Shown here piece after piece: positions 1 through 8,078 of a stretch of 26,389 bases of DNA (position 1 is the stretch's first letter; each line of letters opens with the position of its first letter). Location: contig CAZPMC010000034.1 of the NCBI GenBank assembly GCA_964587755.1, positions 1 through 26,389 of the forward strand, read 5' to 3'. A model generated the notes under the pieces. That model searched no databases and was not told the DNA's origin. It saw only the letters and a program-made list of their open reading frames with translations. This DNA is from CAZPMC01 sp964587755 (GTDB lineage Bacteria; Bacillota; Clostridia; Acetivibrionales; DTU013). A program made the position numbers and the translations under genes.

Positions 1-483
1 CAGCAGTATTCTGTATTCATTCTTGCTTAATTCGATCTTTTCATCATTGTATGTCAATGTATTGTCGCCGGTATTCAGCAATGCACCCCTGTGCTCAAGC
101 ACCGGAACCGCTTCGGAAAAATCATATGTACGGCGCAAAAGGGCCTGGATTTTTGCCATCAGAACATTTGCATCAAAGGGCTTTGCAATAAAGTCATCTG
201 CTCCCATGTTCATTGCCATCACAATATTCATATTGTCCGAGGCAGATGAAATAAATATAATAGGAACCTTTGATACCTTGCGGATTTCTTTGCACCAATG
301 GTAGCCATTATAGAAGGGAAGAGAAATATCCATAAGAACCAAATGCGGGTTAAACTCAGCGAACTCCGATAGAATGTTCCTGAAATTCCCGGCACAAAGG
401 CAATTCAAATCCCACATCTCAGCCTGGGCTTTTATTGCCTGTGCAATTCCTTTGTCATCTTCCACAATGTAAATGCGATACAT
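1..483 (-). CDS. BceR-type response regulator, C-terminus cut by window edge
   Basis: Reading leftward from an ATG at 483 there are 161 open codons to the window edge. The product begins MYRIYIVEDD, the acidic pocket of a receiver domain. The phospho-acceptor Asp lies in LVLMDISLPFYNGYHWCKEIR-like sequence near residue 51, followed by FISSASD and the conserved Lys in FIAKPFD near residue 100. The phrase around LPFYNGYHWC is typical of the BceR/GraR branch of OmpR-family regulators, which usually work with an intramembrane-sensing kinase and a BceAB-type peptide-detoxifying ABC transporter. The last visible residues (KIELSKNEYRILL) are the start of the winged-helix DNA-binding domain. A GGAGG lies 6 bases before the ATG. 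The gene follows noc on the same strand after 71 bases but has its own promoter candidate. The partner kinase and transporter would lie outside the window, so the antimicrobial-peptide role is inferred from the subfamily only. Confidence 0.88.
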   Translation of the reverse strand, partial: MYRIYIVEDDKGIAQAIKAQAEMWDLNCLCAGNFRNILSEFAEFNPHLVLMDISLPFYNGYHWCKEIRKVSKVPIIFISSASDNMNIVMAMNMGADDFIAKPFDANVLMAKIQALLRRTYDFSEAVPVLEHRGALLNTGDNTLTYNDEKIELSKNEYRILL

Positions 484-507
484 TATGTTACCTCCACCCT
501 ATTTACA

Positions 508-536
508 ATTATATGACAAAAGAACTGCATCAGCAA
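508..536 (-). promoter_or_regulatory. Sigma-A-type promoter for the response regulator gene
   Basis: On the minus strand TTGCTG (536-531) and TATAAT (513-508) are separated by exactly 17 bases. They sit between the noc stop codon and the regulator's ribosome-binding site. The perfect -10 and correct spacing support it; the -35 matches 4 of 6 consensus positions. Confidence 0.6.
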
Positions 537-554
537 TAAATAAAGCAAGAGGCA

Positions 555-1391
555 TTATGTTTTTGGCAGCCTTATAATAAATTCCAGATAGTCACCTCTG
601 TCAAACTGTGCAGCCCTTGCGTTAACACCTGCTTTTCTGATTAGCTCAAGGGCTTGCTTTACTGTATTAATAAAAATCCTGACATCCTTTATAGCCTTTG
701 TAAACTTTTTATCAGAGGGCCTCTCCTCTTTTTTTCTCGTAATTCTCTCTATGGCTCTTTCCACAAGCTCCTCTGTTTTCTTAACATTTAGACCTCTTTC
801 GCAGACTATTTTTAATACCTTAAGCTGCATTTGCTCATCGTGAAGCTTAAGAAGCGCTCTTGCGTGTCTTTCTGTAAGATTGTTGTCGGCAAGTATTTTT
901 TTAATCATGGGGGATAGCCTTAGAAGCCTGATTTTATTGGCTATGGTGGACTGGCTTTTACCTACCTTCTGAGCCAATTCCTCCTGTGTAAAGCCGTGGT
1001 CGTTAATGAGATTATTGTAGCTCTCGGCTTCCTCCATGTAGCTTAAGTCCTCCCTTTGGAGATTTTCTATAAGAGCCATAACTGCCGATTCGTTGTCGTT
1101 CACATCAACGACTATGGCAGGAATCTCTGTCAACCCTGCCATAACAGCCGCCCTAAGCCTCCTCTCCCCGGCAACAAGCTCATAATAATTATTTTTCGCC
1201 TTTCTGACATTAATAGGCTGTATAACGCCATATTGCTTTATAGAGTCACATAGCTCCTCAAGCGATCCCTTGCCGAACTGCTTCCTGGGTTGGTATGGAT
1301 TTGGTCTGACCAGATCAATGTTAAGATATGAGATGTTTTTAACGTCATCTTTTTTGACGTTTTTTGAGTTCTGAATTCTAGTATCAAGCAT
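555..1391 (-). CDS. noc: Nucleoid occlusion protein Noc (ParB paralogue)
   Basis: A 278-residue ParB/Noc-family protein. The N-terminal CTPase domain shows PNPYQPRK (near residues 31-38) and the GERRLRAA motif (near 75-82). The helix-turn-helix region follows (FTQEELAQKVGKSQSTIANKI, near 134-153). At the positions known to separate Noc from ParB specificity it has Gln in KSQST, Lys in IANK and Arg in TERHARAL, the Noc-like choices, whereas the second paralogue at 22705-23553 has Arg, Ser and Gly. Position next to rsmG is also the usual place for noc. Family members bind NBS sites, spread by CTP-dependent clamping and keep the division septum off the nucleoid. The first dozen residues (MLDTRIQNSKNV) do not look like the membrane-binding amphipathic helix of the Bacillus protein, so membrane recruitment is uncertain. 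No NBS-like site was seen in the window. Confidence 0.9.
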   Translation of the reverse strand: MLDTRIQNSKNVKKDDVKNISYLNIDLVRPNPYQPRKQFGKGSLEELCDSIKQYGVIQPINVRKAKNNYYELVAGERRLRAAVMAGLTEIPAIVVDVNDNESAVMALIENLQREDLSYMEEAESYNNLINDHGFTQEELAQKVGKSQSTIANKIRLLRLSPMIKKILADNNLTERHARALLKLHDEQMQLKVLKIVCERGLNVKKTEELVERAIERITRKKEERPSDKKFTKAIKDVRIFINTVKQALELIRKAGVNARAAQFDRGDYLEFIIRLPKT

Positions 1392-1532
1392 GCGGCACCA
1401 TCCCTTTCTCTCCGTGATTTACATATTTTGCCTTTACTTTTATTGGATATATTCGCCGCTACTTTTTTTATTTCCTTTTTTCTATAACAATAATCGTTCG
1501 TCTTTTTATGTCAACTTACATCAATTGTCTAC

Positions 1533-2249
1533 TTAAATTAACGGTTCTTTTGTCGGCTTGCCCGCTTTCCTAGGATATTTTGTCGGAGTCTGTCTAAACT
1601 TTCTCACAACTATTATATTTCTTTTTATATCACTGAATGGAAGTATGAACTCCTTTACTTCCTCAATTTTTCCCCCCAGGATATCAAGAGCCTTATCAGC
1701 CTGCTCCGCCTCAGACAGGTCGCTTCCCTTCATTGCAATGAAAACGCCTCCTACCTTAACAAGAGGCAGACAGTATTCAAGCAGTACAGGCAATGCTGCA
1801 ACTGCTCTTGCTGTAGCTGCATCAAAGCTTTCCCTAAGCTCATGGTTTCTACCTGCATCCTCTGCTCTTGAATGAAGTGCTCTTATCCCCTTAAGATTTA
1901 GGTTTGATATAACTTCGTTTAAAAAACCGACCCGCTTACCCAGTGAATCCATCAACAATATTGAAAGACCGGGTTTAGCTATTTTAAGAGGTATCCCCGG
2001 AAAGCCTGCCCCCGTACCAACGTCAACAAGAGTGGAAACCTCTTTTACGAAAGGCATTATACTAACCGAGTCAATAAAGTGCTTTACAATTATCTGCCTC
2101 TCATCCTCTATTGCAGTTAAATTAATCTTCTGATTCCACTCTAATATCATGTCTTTGTATAAAGAAAACCCATTGATTTTAGATTCGTCAAGGCTCACTC
2201 CAAACCCGGAAGCACCTTCTATTAACATATTTTTAAGAGACATGTCCAT
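1533..2249 (-). CDS. rsmG: 16S rRNA (guanine-527-N7)-methyltransferase RsmG
   Basis: A 238-residue protein of the RsmG/GidB family, which uses S-adenosylmethionine to methylate N7 of G527 in 16S rRNA. The SAM-binding loop VDVGTGAGFPGIPL is visible near residues 71-84, preceded by the family motif WNQKINLTAI and HFIDS, and followed by MDSLGKRVGFL and ATARAVA. The length is the usual one. An AAGGAG lies 9-10 bases before the ATG at 2249. A second in-frame ATG lies two codons later but is less well spaced. The gene starts 14 bases after the mnmG stop, so the two are almost certainly co-transcribed. The C-terminus (after FRQTPTKYPRKAG) is the standard family ending. Loss of this enzyme gives low-level streptomycin resistance in other bacteria. 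Confidence 0.97.
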   Translation of the reverse strand: MDMSLKNMLIEGASGFGVSLDESKINGFSLYKDMILEWNQKINLTAIEDERQIIVKHFIDSVSIMPFVKEVSTLVDVGTGAGFPGIPLKIAKPGLSILLMDSLGKRVGFLNEVISNLNLKGIRALHSRAEDAGRNHELRESFDAATARAVAALPVLLEYCLPLVKVGGVFIAMKGSDLSEAEQADKALDILGGKIEEVKEFILPFSDIKRNIIVVRKFRQTPTKYPRKAGKPTKEPLI

Positions 2250-2263
2250 TATAAGCTTCTCCT

Positions 2264-4171
2264 TTAGCCACCTTTTCTTTTCTCCTGCTCAAGATAAATC
2301 AACAGTACGGAAATGTCAGCAGGCGATACGCCGGATATGCGGGATGCCTGTCCCACGGATTCAGGCCTTATCTCAGACAGCTTCTGCCGGGCTTCAATTC
2401 TTAACCCGTGAATAGAATTGTAGTCAATATCCTCCGGCAGTTGATTTTCTTCAAGCTTTTTAAACTGCTCCACCTGCATCATCTGTCTTTTTATATATCC
2501 CTTATATTTCACCGAAATCTCAACCTGTTGGGCAACAGGATCATTTGTTCTGCGATTGGATAATTTCAATTCCACCGGTCTTTCATTATCCACAGCCTCC
2601 AAAGCCGCGTATGTTATTTCAGGACGTCTCAAAAGCTCTGCCAGGCTGATCCCCGACTTTATGGCCGTACTTGAGTTTTGTTTAAGAAAGTTCAATACTT
2701 CTTCTGTGGGAGCGATATAAGTTTTCTCAAGCCTTGCTATCTCTTCCTCTATCCTTCTTTTCTTTTCTAAAAATTTCTCATACCTTTGCCTGCTTATAAG
2801 ACCTACTTCATAACCTTTTTGAGTCAGACGCAAATCTGCGTTATCCTGCCTTAAGAGAAGTCTGTATTCGGCACGGGAGGTCATTATTCTATAGGGCTCC
2901 CTTGTACCCTTTGTAACCAAGTCGTCTATGAGCACGCCTATGTATGCTTCGGATCTGTCCAGCACCAGAGGCTCTTTATTTTGTAGCTTGCGTACCGCAT
3001 TTATACCTGCAATTATCCCCTGTGCCGCAGCCTCCTCATAGCCAGAGCTTCCGTTTATCTGCCCTGCGGCAAACAATCCCCCGATTTGCCTGAACTCTAA
3101 GCTTAATTTAAGTTGAGTCGGGTCGATACAATCATATTCTATTGCGTATGCGCTTCTCATTATATGGGCATTTTCCAATCCGGGCAGTGTCCTGACCATA
3201 TCCTCCTGTATGTCCTCAGGAAGGCTGGTTGACATTCCCTGAAGATACATCTCCTGTGTATGAAGTCCCATGGGCTCTACAAAAACCTGATGCCTTTCCT
3301 TGTCCGCAAATCTGACTACCTTGTCCTCTATTGATGGACAGTATCTGGCGCCCACGCCCTCTATCATTCCTCCATACAACGGTGAACGGTGGAGATTTGC
3401 CTTAATAATCTCATGAGTCCTTTCATTTGTGTGGATAAGCCAGCAGGATACCTGCTCCCTCTCAACGCTTTCATTCTCAAAGGAAAAGGGCTGTATTATA
3501 TCGTCTCCGCGCTGCTCCTCCATTTTAGTAAAGTCTATTGTGGTTTTATTTATTCTGGCAGGTGTACCGGTTTTAAAGCGTAATAATTTAATCCCCTTTT
3601 CTTTTAAGCTGTCGGATAGCTGGTTGGAGGGGAAAAGCCCGTCCGGGCCGCTATTTATGCTAACATCTCCCATTATTATTTTGGCTTTTAAATATGTGCC
3701 TGTTGTTAAAATAACCGCTTTACAATCATAAACTGCTCCTGTGTGGGTCTTGACTCCTGTAATATTTTCAGATTCGTCCGTTATTATCTCCACAACCTCA
3801 GCTTGCTTTATAAAGAGGTTTTCCTGCTTCTCAAGGGTATTCTTCATCTCCATCTGATATGCCCTCCGGTCAACCTGGGCCCTGAGAGAATAGACAGCAG
3901 GCCCCTTTGCGGAATTGAGTATCTTTGACTGAATAAGAGTCTTGTCTGTGCATTTGCCCATCTCACCGCCAAGAGCATCTATTTCACGCACCAGATGACC
4001 TTTACCTGTACCTCCTATATTAGGGTTGCAAGGCATATTTGCCACACTGTCTAAGTTTATGGAGAAGATAATAGTCCTCATCCCAAGCCGTGCAGCCGCA
4101 AGCGCTGCTTCACAGCCTGCATGCCCTGCACCGACCACAGCTATATCAAATTCCCCGGCCTTATATTCCAT
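2264..4171 (-). CDS. mnmG: tRNA uridine-5-carboxymethylaminomethyl modification enzyme MnmG (GidA)
   Basis: A 635-residue FAD-binding protein of the usual MnmG length. The N-terminal dinucleotide-binding motif GAGHAGCEAALAAARLG is at residues 14-30, followed by the conserved NPNIGGTGKGHL. The family signatures SRAEYRLLLRQDNADLRLT and the C-terminal HGLRIEARQKLSEIRP/GQASRISGVSPADI helical domain are present. With MnmE it installs the aminomethyl or carboxymethylaminomethyl group on wobble U34 of certain tRNAs. The start at 4171 is set by AAGAAGGAGG 4-5 bases upstream. Upstream, the whole interval back to the mnmE stop is occupied by a 125-bp tandem repeat array, so the leader of this gene within the operon transcript is unusual and its true length is unknown because of an assembly gap. 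Confidence 0.98.
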   Translation of the reverse strand: MEYKAGEFDIAVVGAGHAGCEAALAAARLGMRTIIFSINLDSVANMPCNPNIGGTGKGHLVREIDALGGEMGKCTDKTLIQSKILNSAKGPAVYSLRAQVDRRAYQMEMKNTLEKQENLFIKQAEVVEIITDESENITGVKTHTGAVYDCKAVILTTGTYLKAKIIMGDVSINSGPDGLFPSNQLSDSLKEKGIKLLRFKTGTPARINKTTIDFTKMEEQRGDDIIQPFSFENESVEREQVSCWLIHTNERTHEIIKANLHRSPLYGGMIEGVGARYCPSIEDKVVRFADKERHQVFVEPMGLHTQEMYLQGMSTSLPEDIQEDMVRTLPGLENAHIMRSAYAIEYDCIDPTQLKLSLEFRQIGGLFAAGQINGSSGYEEAAAQGIIAGINAVRKLQNKEPLVLDRSEAYIGVLIDDLVTKGTREPYRIMTSRAEYRLLLRQDNADLRLTQKGYEVGLISRQRYEKFLEKKRRIEEEIARLEKTYIAPTEEVLNFLKQNSSTAIKSGISLAELLRRPEITYAALEAVDNERPVELKLSNRRTNDPVAQQVEISVKYKGYIKRQMMQVEQFKKLEENQLPEDIDYNSIHGLRIEARQKLSEIRPESVGQASRISGVSPADISVLLIYLEQEKRKGG

Positions 4172-4185
4172 GTTTCCTCCTTCTT

Positions 4186-4770
4186 ATAAATGAGCAGCGC
4201 AAAGAGCGAAGTCTGACACTGTAATGCGACGCTTATCACGNNNNNNNNNNNNNNNNNNNNNNNNNNNNNNNNNNNNNNNNNNNNNNNNNNNNNNNNNNNN
4301 NNNNNNNNNNNNNNNNNNNNNNNNNNNNNNNNNNNNNNNNATAAATGAGCAGCGCAAAGAGCGAAGTCTGACACTGTAATGCGACGCTTATCACGACACT
4401 CGTCAGAAGCGTCAGAAGCGAGCAGTACAAGGAAGACAAGCCCTGCGCAGCGGAGTTTATTTTCAATAAATGAGCAGCGCAAAGAGCGAAGTCTGACACT
4501 GTAATGCGACGCTTATCACGACACTCGTCAGAAGCGTCAGAAGCGAGCAGTACAAGGAAGACAAGCCCTGCGCAGCGGAGTTTATTTTCAATAAATGAGC
4601 AGCGCAAAGAGCGAAGTCTGACACTGTAATGCGACGCTTATCACGACACTCGTCAGAAGCGTCAGAAGCGAGCAGTACAAGGAAGACAAGCCCTGCGCAG
4701 CGGAGTTTATTTTCAATAAATGAGCAGCGCAAAGAGCGAAGTCTGACACTGTAATGCGACGCTTATCACG
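4186..4770. repeat. 125-bp tandem repeat array between mnmE and mnmG
   Basis: Units begin with ATAAATGAGCAGCGC at 4341, 4466, 4591 and 4716, an exact 125-base period, and the copies look identical by eye. A 55-base partial unit ends the array at 4716-4770, and another 55-base piece of the unit start lies at 4186-4240 on the other side of a 100-N gap. Each unit contains an internal double copy of GTCAGAAGC and the 8-base palindrome CTGCGCAG. The array begins 7 bases after the mnmE stop and ends 14 bases before the mnmG ATG, just outside its ribosome-binding site, so it fills the intergenic space. Because 125 is not a multiple of 3, the minus-strand open frames that run through it restart the same DNA in shifted frames and are unlikely to be a protein. 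Copy number is unknown because of the gap. Confidence 0.95.
4241..4340. other. Assembly gap (100 N) inside the repeat array
   Basis: Exactly 100 undetermined bases, a round number typical of a placeholder rather than a measured length. Both flanks are the same repeat: it breaks after base 55 of the unit and resumes at base 1. The gap is therefore best read as an unresolved number of further 125-bp units. Confidence 0.97.
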
Positions 4771-4777
4771 CTTCTGA

Positions 4778-6169
4778 CTATTTTCCTATGCAGAAGCGCT
4801 CAAATATTGCATGCACTACATCCTCACTTACCGACTCTCCCGTAATCTGCCCCAAATAATCAGCACTTTCCTTTAAGTCAATGGTGACAAAGTCAAGGGG
4901 CAGTCCCCCTTCATGAGCAGAAGCCGCAGTTTCCAGGCATTCAATTGCCTTATCTAAAAGCTGGCGGTGGCGCTCGTTCGTCACCAGCACCTCGTTGTTT
5001 AAATCTATATGCCCCTTTAAAAACATCGCCTCTATCTCACCTAAAAGCTCCTCCATACCCGTACCGTCTTCCATTGATGCAATAACTACAGGTGCGTCAG
5101 AGCTTGCCTTAAGCTTTTGCTTTATCGCTTCTACATCCTTTTCCCGTGCAATATCAGTTTTATTTATAATTAATATCTGATTTTTCTCTTCAAAGAGCTT
5201 CAGTATTTCGATATCCTGCGGCATCAATCCGATCTGAGCATCAATTACTACAATCACAAGCTCTGCATCAAGTGCTGCCTTATGTGCCCTCTCCACCCCA
5301 ATGGATTCCACAGGGTCTTCAGTACTTCTTATTCCGGCTGTGTCAAGAAACCTGACAGGTATCCCCTTCACGTTTACATATTCCTCTATTATATCCCTAG
5401 TGGTACCCGGTATTGATGTAACTATTGCTCTATTGCTTCCTGAGAGGACATTGAGCAGTGACGATTTTCCTGCATTGGGCCTTCCTATTATTGCAGCCGT
5501 TATTCCTTCTCTTATCATCTTACCTGTATCATAGCCTTCAGCTATTTTATTCAGCTTATCCCGTACAAGCTGGACTCCTTCGTAAATTTGGCCACCTGTC
5601 AGATTTTCGATATCATGCTCAGGGTAGTCAACAATTGCCTCAATATGAGCAATCATCTCAATAAGCTTATGCCTGGCGTCCTTTATTTTTTCAGACAGCC
5701 TCCCCTCAAGCTGTGCTGCTGCTGCCTTTGAGCCTTCATTTGTCTTTGAATTTATTAAATCTATTACAGCCTCTGCCTGGGCAAGATCTATCCTGCCATT
5801 CATAAACGCTCTTTTGGTAAACTCACCGGGTTCCGCAGCCCGTGCCCCTTCTGATAATACAAGCTGCAATATGTTTTTGAGCACCACAATACCGCCGTGG
5901 CCGCTTATCTCAACCACATCCTCGGCAGTGTAAGTATTTGGCCCTTTCATTTTAAACAGCAGCACATCATCAAGCATTTGCCTTGTTTTAGGGTCTACTA
6001 TTTTTCCATGGGATATTGTGTGGCTTTTAATCTTTGAAAAAGGCTTCTTTCCTGTAAATATTTTTTCGCCTATTTCAAAGGCTGACGGGCCGCTTATTCT
6101 TATTATTCCGATTCCGCCTGTTCCATAGGGTGTTGATATAGCGGCAATAGTGCTTTCTTTATAATGCAT
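4778..6169 (-). CDS. mnmE: tRNA modification GTPase MnmE (TrmE)
   Basis: MnmE is the GTPase partner of MnmG in wobble-uridine modification. The N-terminal tetrahydrofolate-binding domain begins with TIAAISTPYGTGGIGIIRISG. The inserted G domain has G1 GRPNAGKSS, G2-region PGTTRD, G3 DTAGIR and G4 NKTD. The C-terminus ends in the hallmark FCIGK, whose Cys is needed for modification. I choose the ATG at 6169 (MHYKESTIAA, 463 residues) because AGGAAG sits 6 bases upstream and the length suits the family. A GTG at 6187 would add six residues (469) but lacks a ribosome-binding site and lies right behind a terminator tail. The stop at 4778 is followed within 7 bases by the 125-bp repeat array. No promoter is evident between the terminator at 6193-6222 and this start. 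Confidence 0.96.
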   Translation of the reverse strand: MHYKESTIAAISTPYGTGGIGIIRISGPSAFEIGEKIFTGKKPFSKIKSHTISHGKIVDPKTRQMLDDVLLFKMKGPNTYTAEDVVEISGHGGIVVLKNILQLVLSEGARAAEPGEFTKRAFMNGRIDLAQAEAVIDLINSKTNEGSKAAAAQLEGRLSEKIKDARHKLIEMIAHIEAIVDYPEHDIENLTGGQIYEGVQLVRDKLNKIAEGYDTGKMIREGITAAIIGRPNAGKSSLLNVLSGSNRAIVTSIPGTTRDIIEEYVNVKGIPVRFLDTAGIRSTEDPVESIGVERAHKAALDAELVIVVIDAQIGLMPQDIEILKLFEEKNQILIINKTDIAREKDVEAIKQKLKASSDAPVVIASMEDGTGMEELLGEIEAMFLKGHIDLNNEVLVTNERHRQLLDKAIECLETAASAHEGGLPLDFVTIDLKESADYLGQITGESVSEDVVHAIFERFCIGK

Positions 6170-6192
6170 TTCCATCTTCCTATTCACTAGTC

Positions 6193-6222
6193 AAAAAAGG
6201 ACAATTTCTAATCAAATTGTCC
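6193..6222 (-). terminator. Rho-independent terminator after jag
   Basis: On the minus strand GGACAATTT, a 6-base loop (GATTAG) and AAATTGTCC form a perfect 9-bp stem (6222-6199), followed at once by TTTTTTG (6198-6192). It lies between the jag stop (6259) and the mnmE start and should end the rpmH-to-jag transcript at least partly. Confidence 0.85.
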
Positions 6223-6258
6223 CCTCTTTTGAGATATTTCATTTATCTTATTTTATAA

Positions 6259-6900
6259 TTAGTACCTTCTATTGCTTAAATCATACTTTGGTGTAATAAC
6301 TACCTTTCTGTTCGGGTCCTCACCGATGCTGTGAGTTTGAACCCTGCCGTCATCCTGGAGTGAAGCATGAATAATTCTTCTCTCATAGGGGTTCATTGGT
6401 TCTAGTGTAATGCTCCGGCGATATCTTGCCACCTTATTCGCCAGCCTGTTTGCCAGCCTGATAAGGGTTTCTTCTCTTTTTTGGCGGTAGTTCTCAATGT
6501 CTATGATTATCCTTTTGTATTCACCGCTTTGCTTGTTGACCGCAAGACTTGTAAGATACTGAAGGGCATCGAGAGTTTCCCCGCGTCTTCCGATAATAAT
6601 ACCGCTGTCATTTCCCGTCACCCGCAGCATTATCGTATCCTCGTCCTCCGATTTTTCAATTTCCACATCCATATTCATCAATGATAAAATGTGTTTTAAA
6701 TAGTTGTAAGCCTCGTCTGAAGGTGAACTTCTAAATGATACTCTTACCCTGGCGTCCTTGCTTCCTATTCCGAATAATCCCTTAGATCCTTCTTCAAGTA
6801 CCTCTATGTCCACATCCTCGCTATCCGCTCCCAACTCCTCAAGTGCAAGGGCAACAGCCTCCTGTACGGTCCTTGCCGTAATCTCCACATATTCATTCAT
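6259..6900 (-). CDS. jag: RNA-binding protein Jag/KhpB (Jag-N, KH and R3H domains)
   Basis: A 213-residue protein with three recognisable parts. The Jag-N domain is at about 1-50, with the conserved GSKGLFGIGSKDARVRV. A KH domain at about 75-145 carries IIIGRRGETLDALQYL. An R3H domain at about 150-208 has the RRIIHASLQDDGRVQTHSIGEDPNRKVVI signature. KhpB binds RNA with KhpA and affects cell-wall elongation in Gram-positive bacteria; it is classically encoded next to yidC/spoIIIJ, as here, 35 bases downstream. AGGAGG lies 11 bases before the ATG at 6900. A terminator hairpin follows the stop. The function beyond RNA binding is known from streptococci and lactobacilli and is inferred for this organism. 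Confidence 0.96.
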   Translation of the reverse strand: MNEYVEITARTVQEAVALALEELGADSEDVDIEVLEEGSKGLFGIGSKDARVRVSFRSSPSDEAYNYLKHILSLMNMDVEIEKSEDEDTIMLRVTGNDSGIIIGRRGETLDALQYLTSLAVNKQSGEYKRIIIDIENYRQKREETLIRLANRLANKVARYRRSITLEPMNPYERRIIHASLQDDGRVQTHSIGEDPNRKVVITPKYDLSNRRY

Positions 6901-6935
6901 CTATCTTTAAGCCTCCTTCATAGATGCCTATTTCG

Positions 6936-7838
6936 CTACTCCTCGTCCTGCTTCTTACCCCTTTTCAATACATACTTATTGATATAAAGCTGCTGGAATA
7001 TAGTAAATATATAACCCACTGTCCAGTAGAGCAATACGCCTGCAGGCAACTGGAAGCCGAAAACCAAAGTCATTATAGGACCGATGTACATCATACCGTT
7101 AGCCATTCCTGCTCCCGGTGCATCCTGCTTTTTGTTGTCATTTGTGTTTCTAGGCATTGCAATCCTTGTTGATATAAAAGTCGCCGCAACTGCAACTATA
7201 ACCAGTATAAACAGAGGGATATAAATATATGCTTCCTCTCCAAACAAAGCCCCCAATTGATATTTGGGAGTTCTCCCCAGGTGAAGCCCTAAAAAGTTAT
7301 TAAAGTTTATCAGCTCACTCCTGTCTAAAAGACCTGGGACCTTTGACAATGCATCAGGGTTGTCATGGAAAAAGTTCAGTGTTAAAAGCTCTCTTTGGTT
7401 GCCAAACTGCGCAGCAGTCACACCAAGTTGAGTTCTGGCAAACTCTACGAGAGTATTAATTGTCTCAGCCGGTTTTCTGAGCATAAACTTAAGCGGCTGT
7501 GAGATAACCCAGTAAAGCGATAGAAGAATAGGCATCTGTATCAGCAGGGGTAAGCACCCGCTTGCCGGGTTGTAATTGTTTTCCTGATAAACCTTCATTA
7601 ATTCTTGATTAAGCTTTTCTTTATCGTCCCTGTATCTTTTCTGTAAGTCGGCGATAATAGGCTGAAGCTCCTGCATCTTAGCAGATGATTTGTATTGCTT
7701 AAGTGTAAGCGGTAAAAGCACCAGCTTAACAACGATAGTAAATATTACTAATGCCAGTCCGTAATTTTCAAATGCCACTGTCTTATAAATAAACATCAAA
7801 AATTGTCCCAGTGGTCCAGCAATGAAATCTAGATTCAT
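6936..7838 (-). CDS. yidC: Membrane protein insertase YidC/SpoIIIJ family
   Basis: A 300-residue Oxa1/YidC-family insertase that helps Sec-dependent and Sec-independent proteins enter the cytoplasmic membrane. The first membrane helix (about 27-45) carries a Lys at residue 38 (FTIVVKLVLLPL), where the positively charged groove residue of the family sits. A cytoplasmic hairpin follows (KMQELQPIIADLQKRYRDD). The motif NPASGCLPLLIQMPILLSLYW leads into the second helix (about 94-115). Further helices lie at about 205-225 and 250-285, and the tail KRGKKQDEE is basic to acidic. There is no lipoprotein Cys near the start, unlike Bacillus SpoIIIJ. The start at 7838 has GGGAAG about 6 bases upstream. 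It lies between yidD and jag in the standard order. Confidence 0.97.
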   Translation of the reverse strand: MNLDFIAGPLGQFLMFIYKTVAFENYGLALVIFTIVVKLVLLPLTLKQYKSSAKMQELQPIIADLQKRYRDDKEKLNQELMKVYQENNYNPASGCLPLLIQMPILLSLYWVISQPLKFMLRKPAETINTLVEFARTQLGVTAAQFGNQRELLTLNFFHDNPDALSKVPGLLDRSELINFNNFLGLHLGRTPKYQLGALFGEEAYIYIPLFILVIVAVAATFISTRIAMPRNTNDNKKQDAPGAGMANGMMYIGPIMTLVFGFQLPAGVLLYWTVGYIFTIFQQLYINKYVLKRGKKQDEE

Positions 7839-7856
7839 AAATACTTCCCTTTCGTA

Positions 7857-8078
7857 CTATTTTACCGGATCATAGCCTCCGGGGTGAAACGGGTGACACT
7901 TTAACAAACGCTTTAGCGTAAGCCACACCCCTTTAGCCGCACCGTACTTATTTACAGCATCAATCGCATATTGGGAGCAGGTAGGATAAAACCTACAGCT
8001 TGACCTTATTTTCAATGGTGATATATATTTTTGATACAATCGTATCAATTCCATTATTAGCTTTTTTGCCCTTCCCAT
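7857..8078 (-). CDS. yidD: Membrane protein insertion efficiency factor YidD
   Basis: A 73-residue protein with all YidD hallmarks: LIRLYQKYISPL near the N-terminus, CRFYPTCSQYA near residues 28-38 and the terminal CHPFHPGGYDPV. The family is a small peripheral membrane protein that assists YidC-dependent insertion. Its ATG at 8078 lies inside the end of rnpA, a 22-base overlap in another frame, suggesting translational coupling. yidC starts 18 bases after its stop. Confidence 0.97.
   Translation of the reverse strand: MGRAKKLIMELIRLYQKYISPLKIRSSCRFYPTCSQYAIDAVNKYGAAKGVWLTLKRLLKCHPFHPGGYDPVK

Noticed and set aside
1509..1514. TTGACA as -35 of a noc promoter
   Set aside because: No acceptable -10 is found 16-18 bases downstream on the minus strand (ATTGTT is the best), so the noc promoter could not be placed.
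4236..4732. Minus-strand open frames of about 90-120 codons running through the repeat array
   Set aside because: They are the same 125-bp unit read in successive frames, partly across N bases, with no ribosome-binding site; the array is better treated as non-coding.
4186..4770. CRISPR array
   Set aside because: The 125-bp units follow each other without variable spacers, and no cas genes are near.
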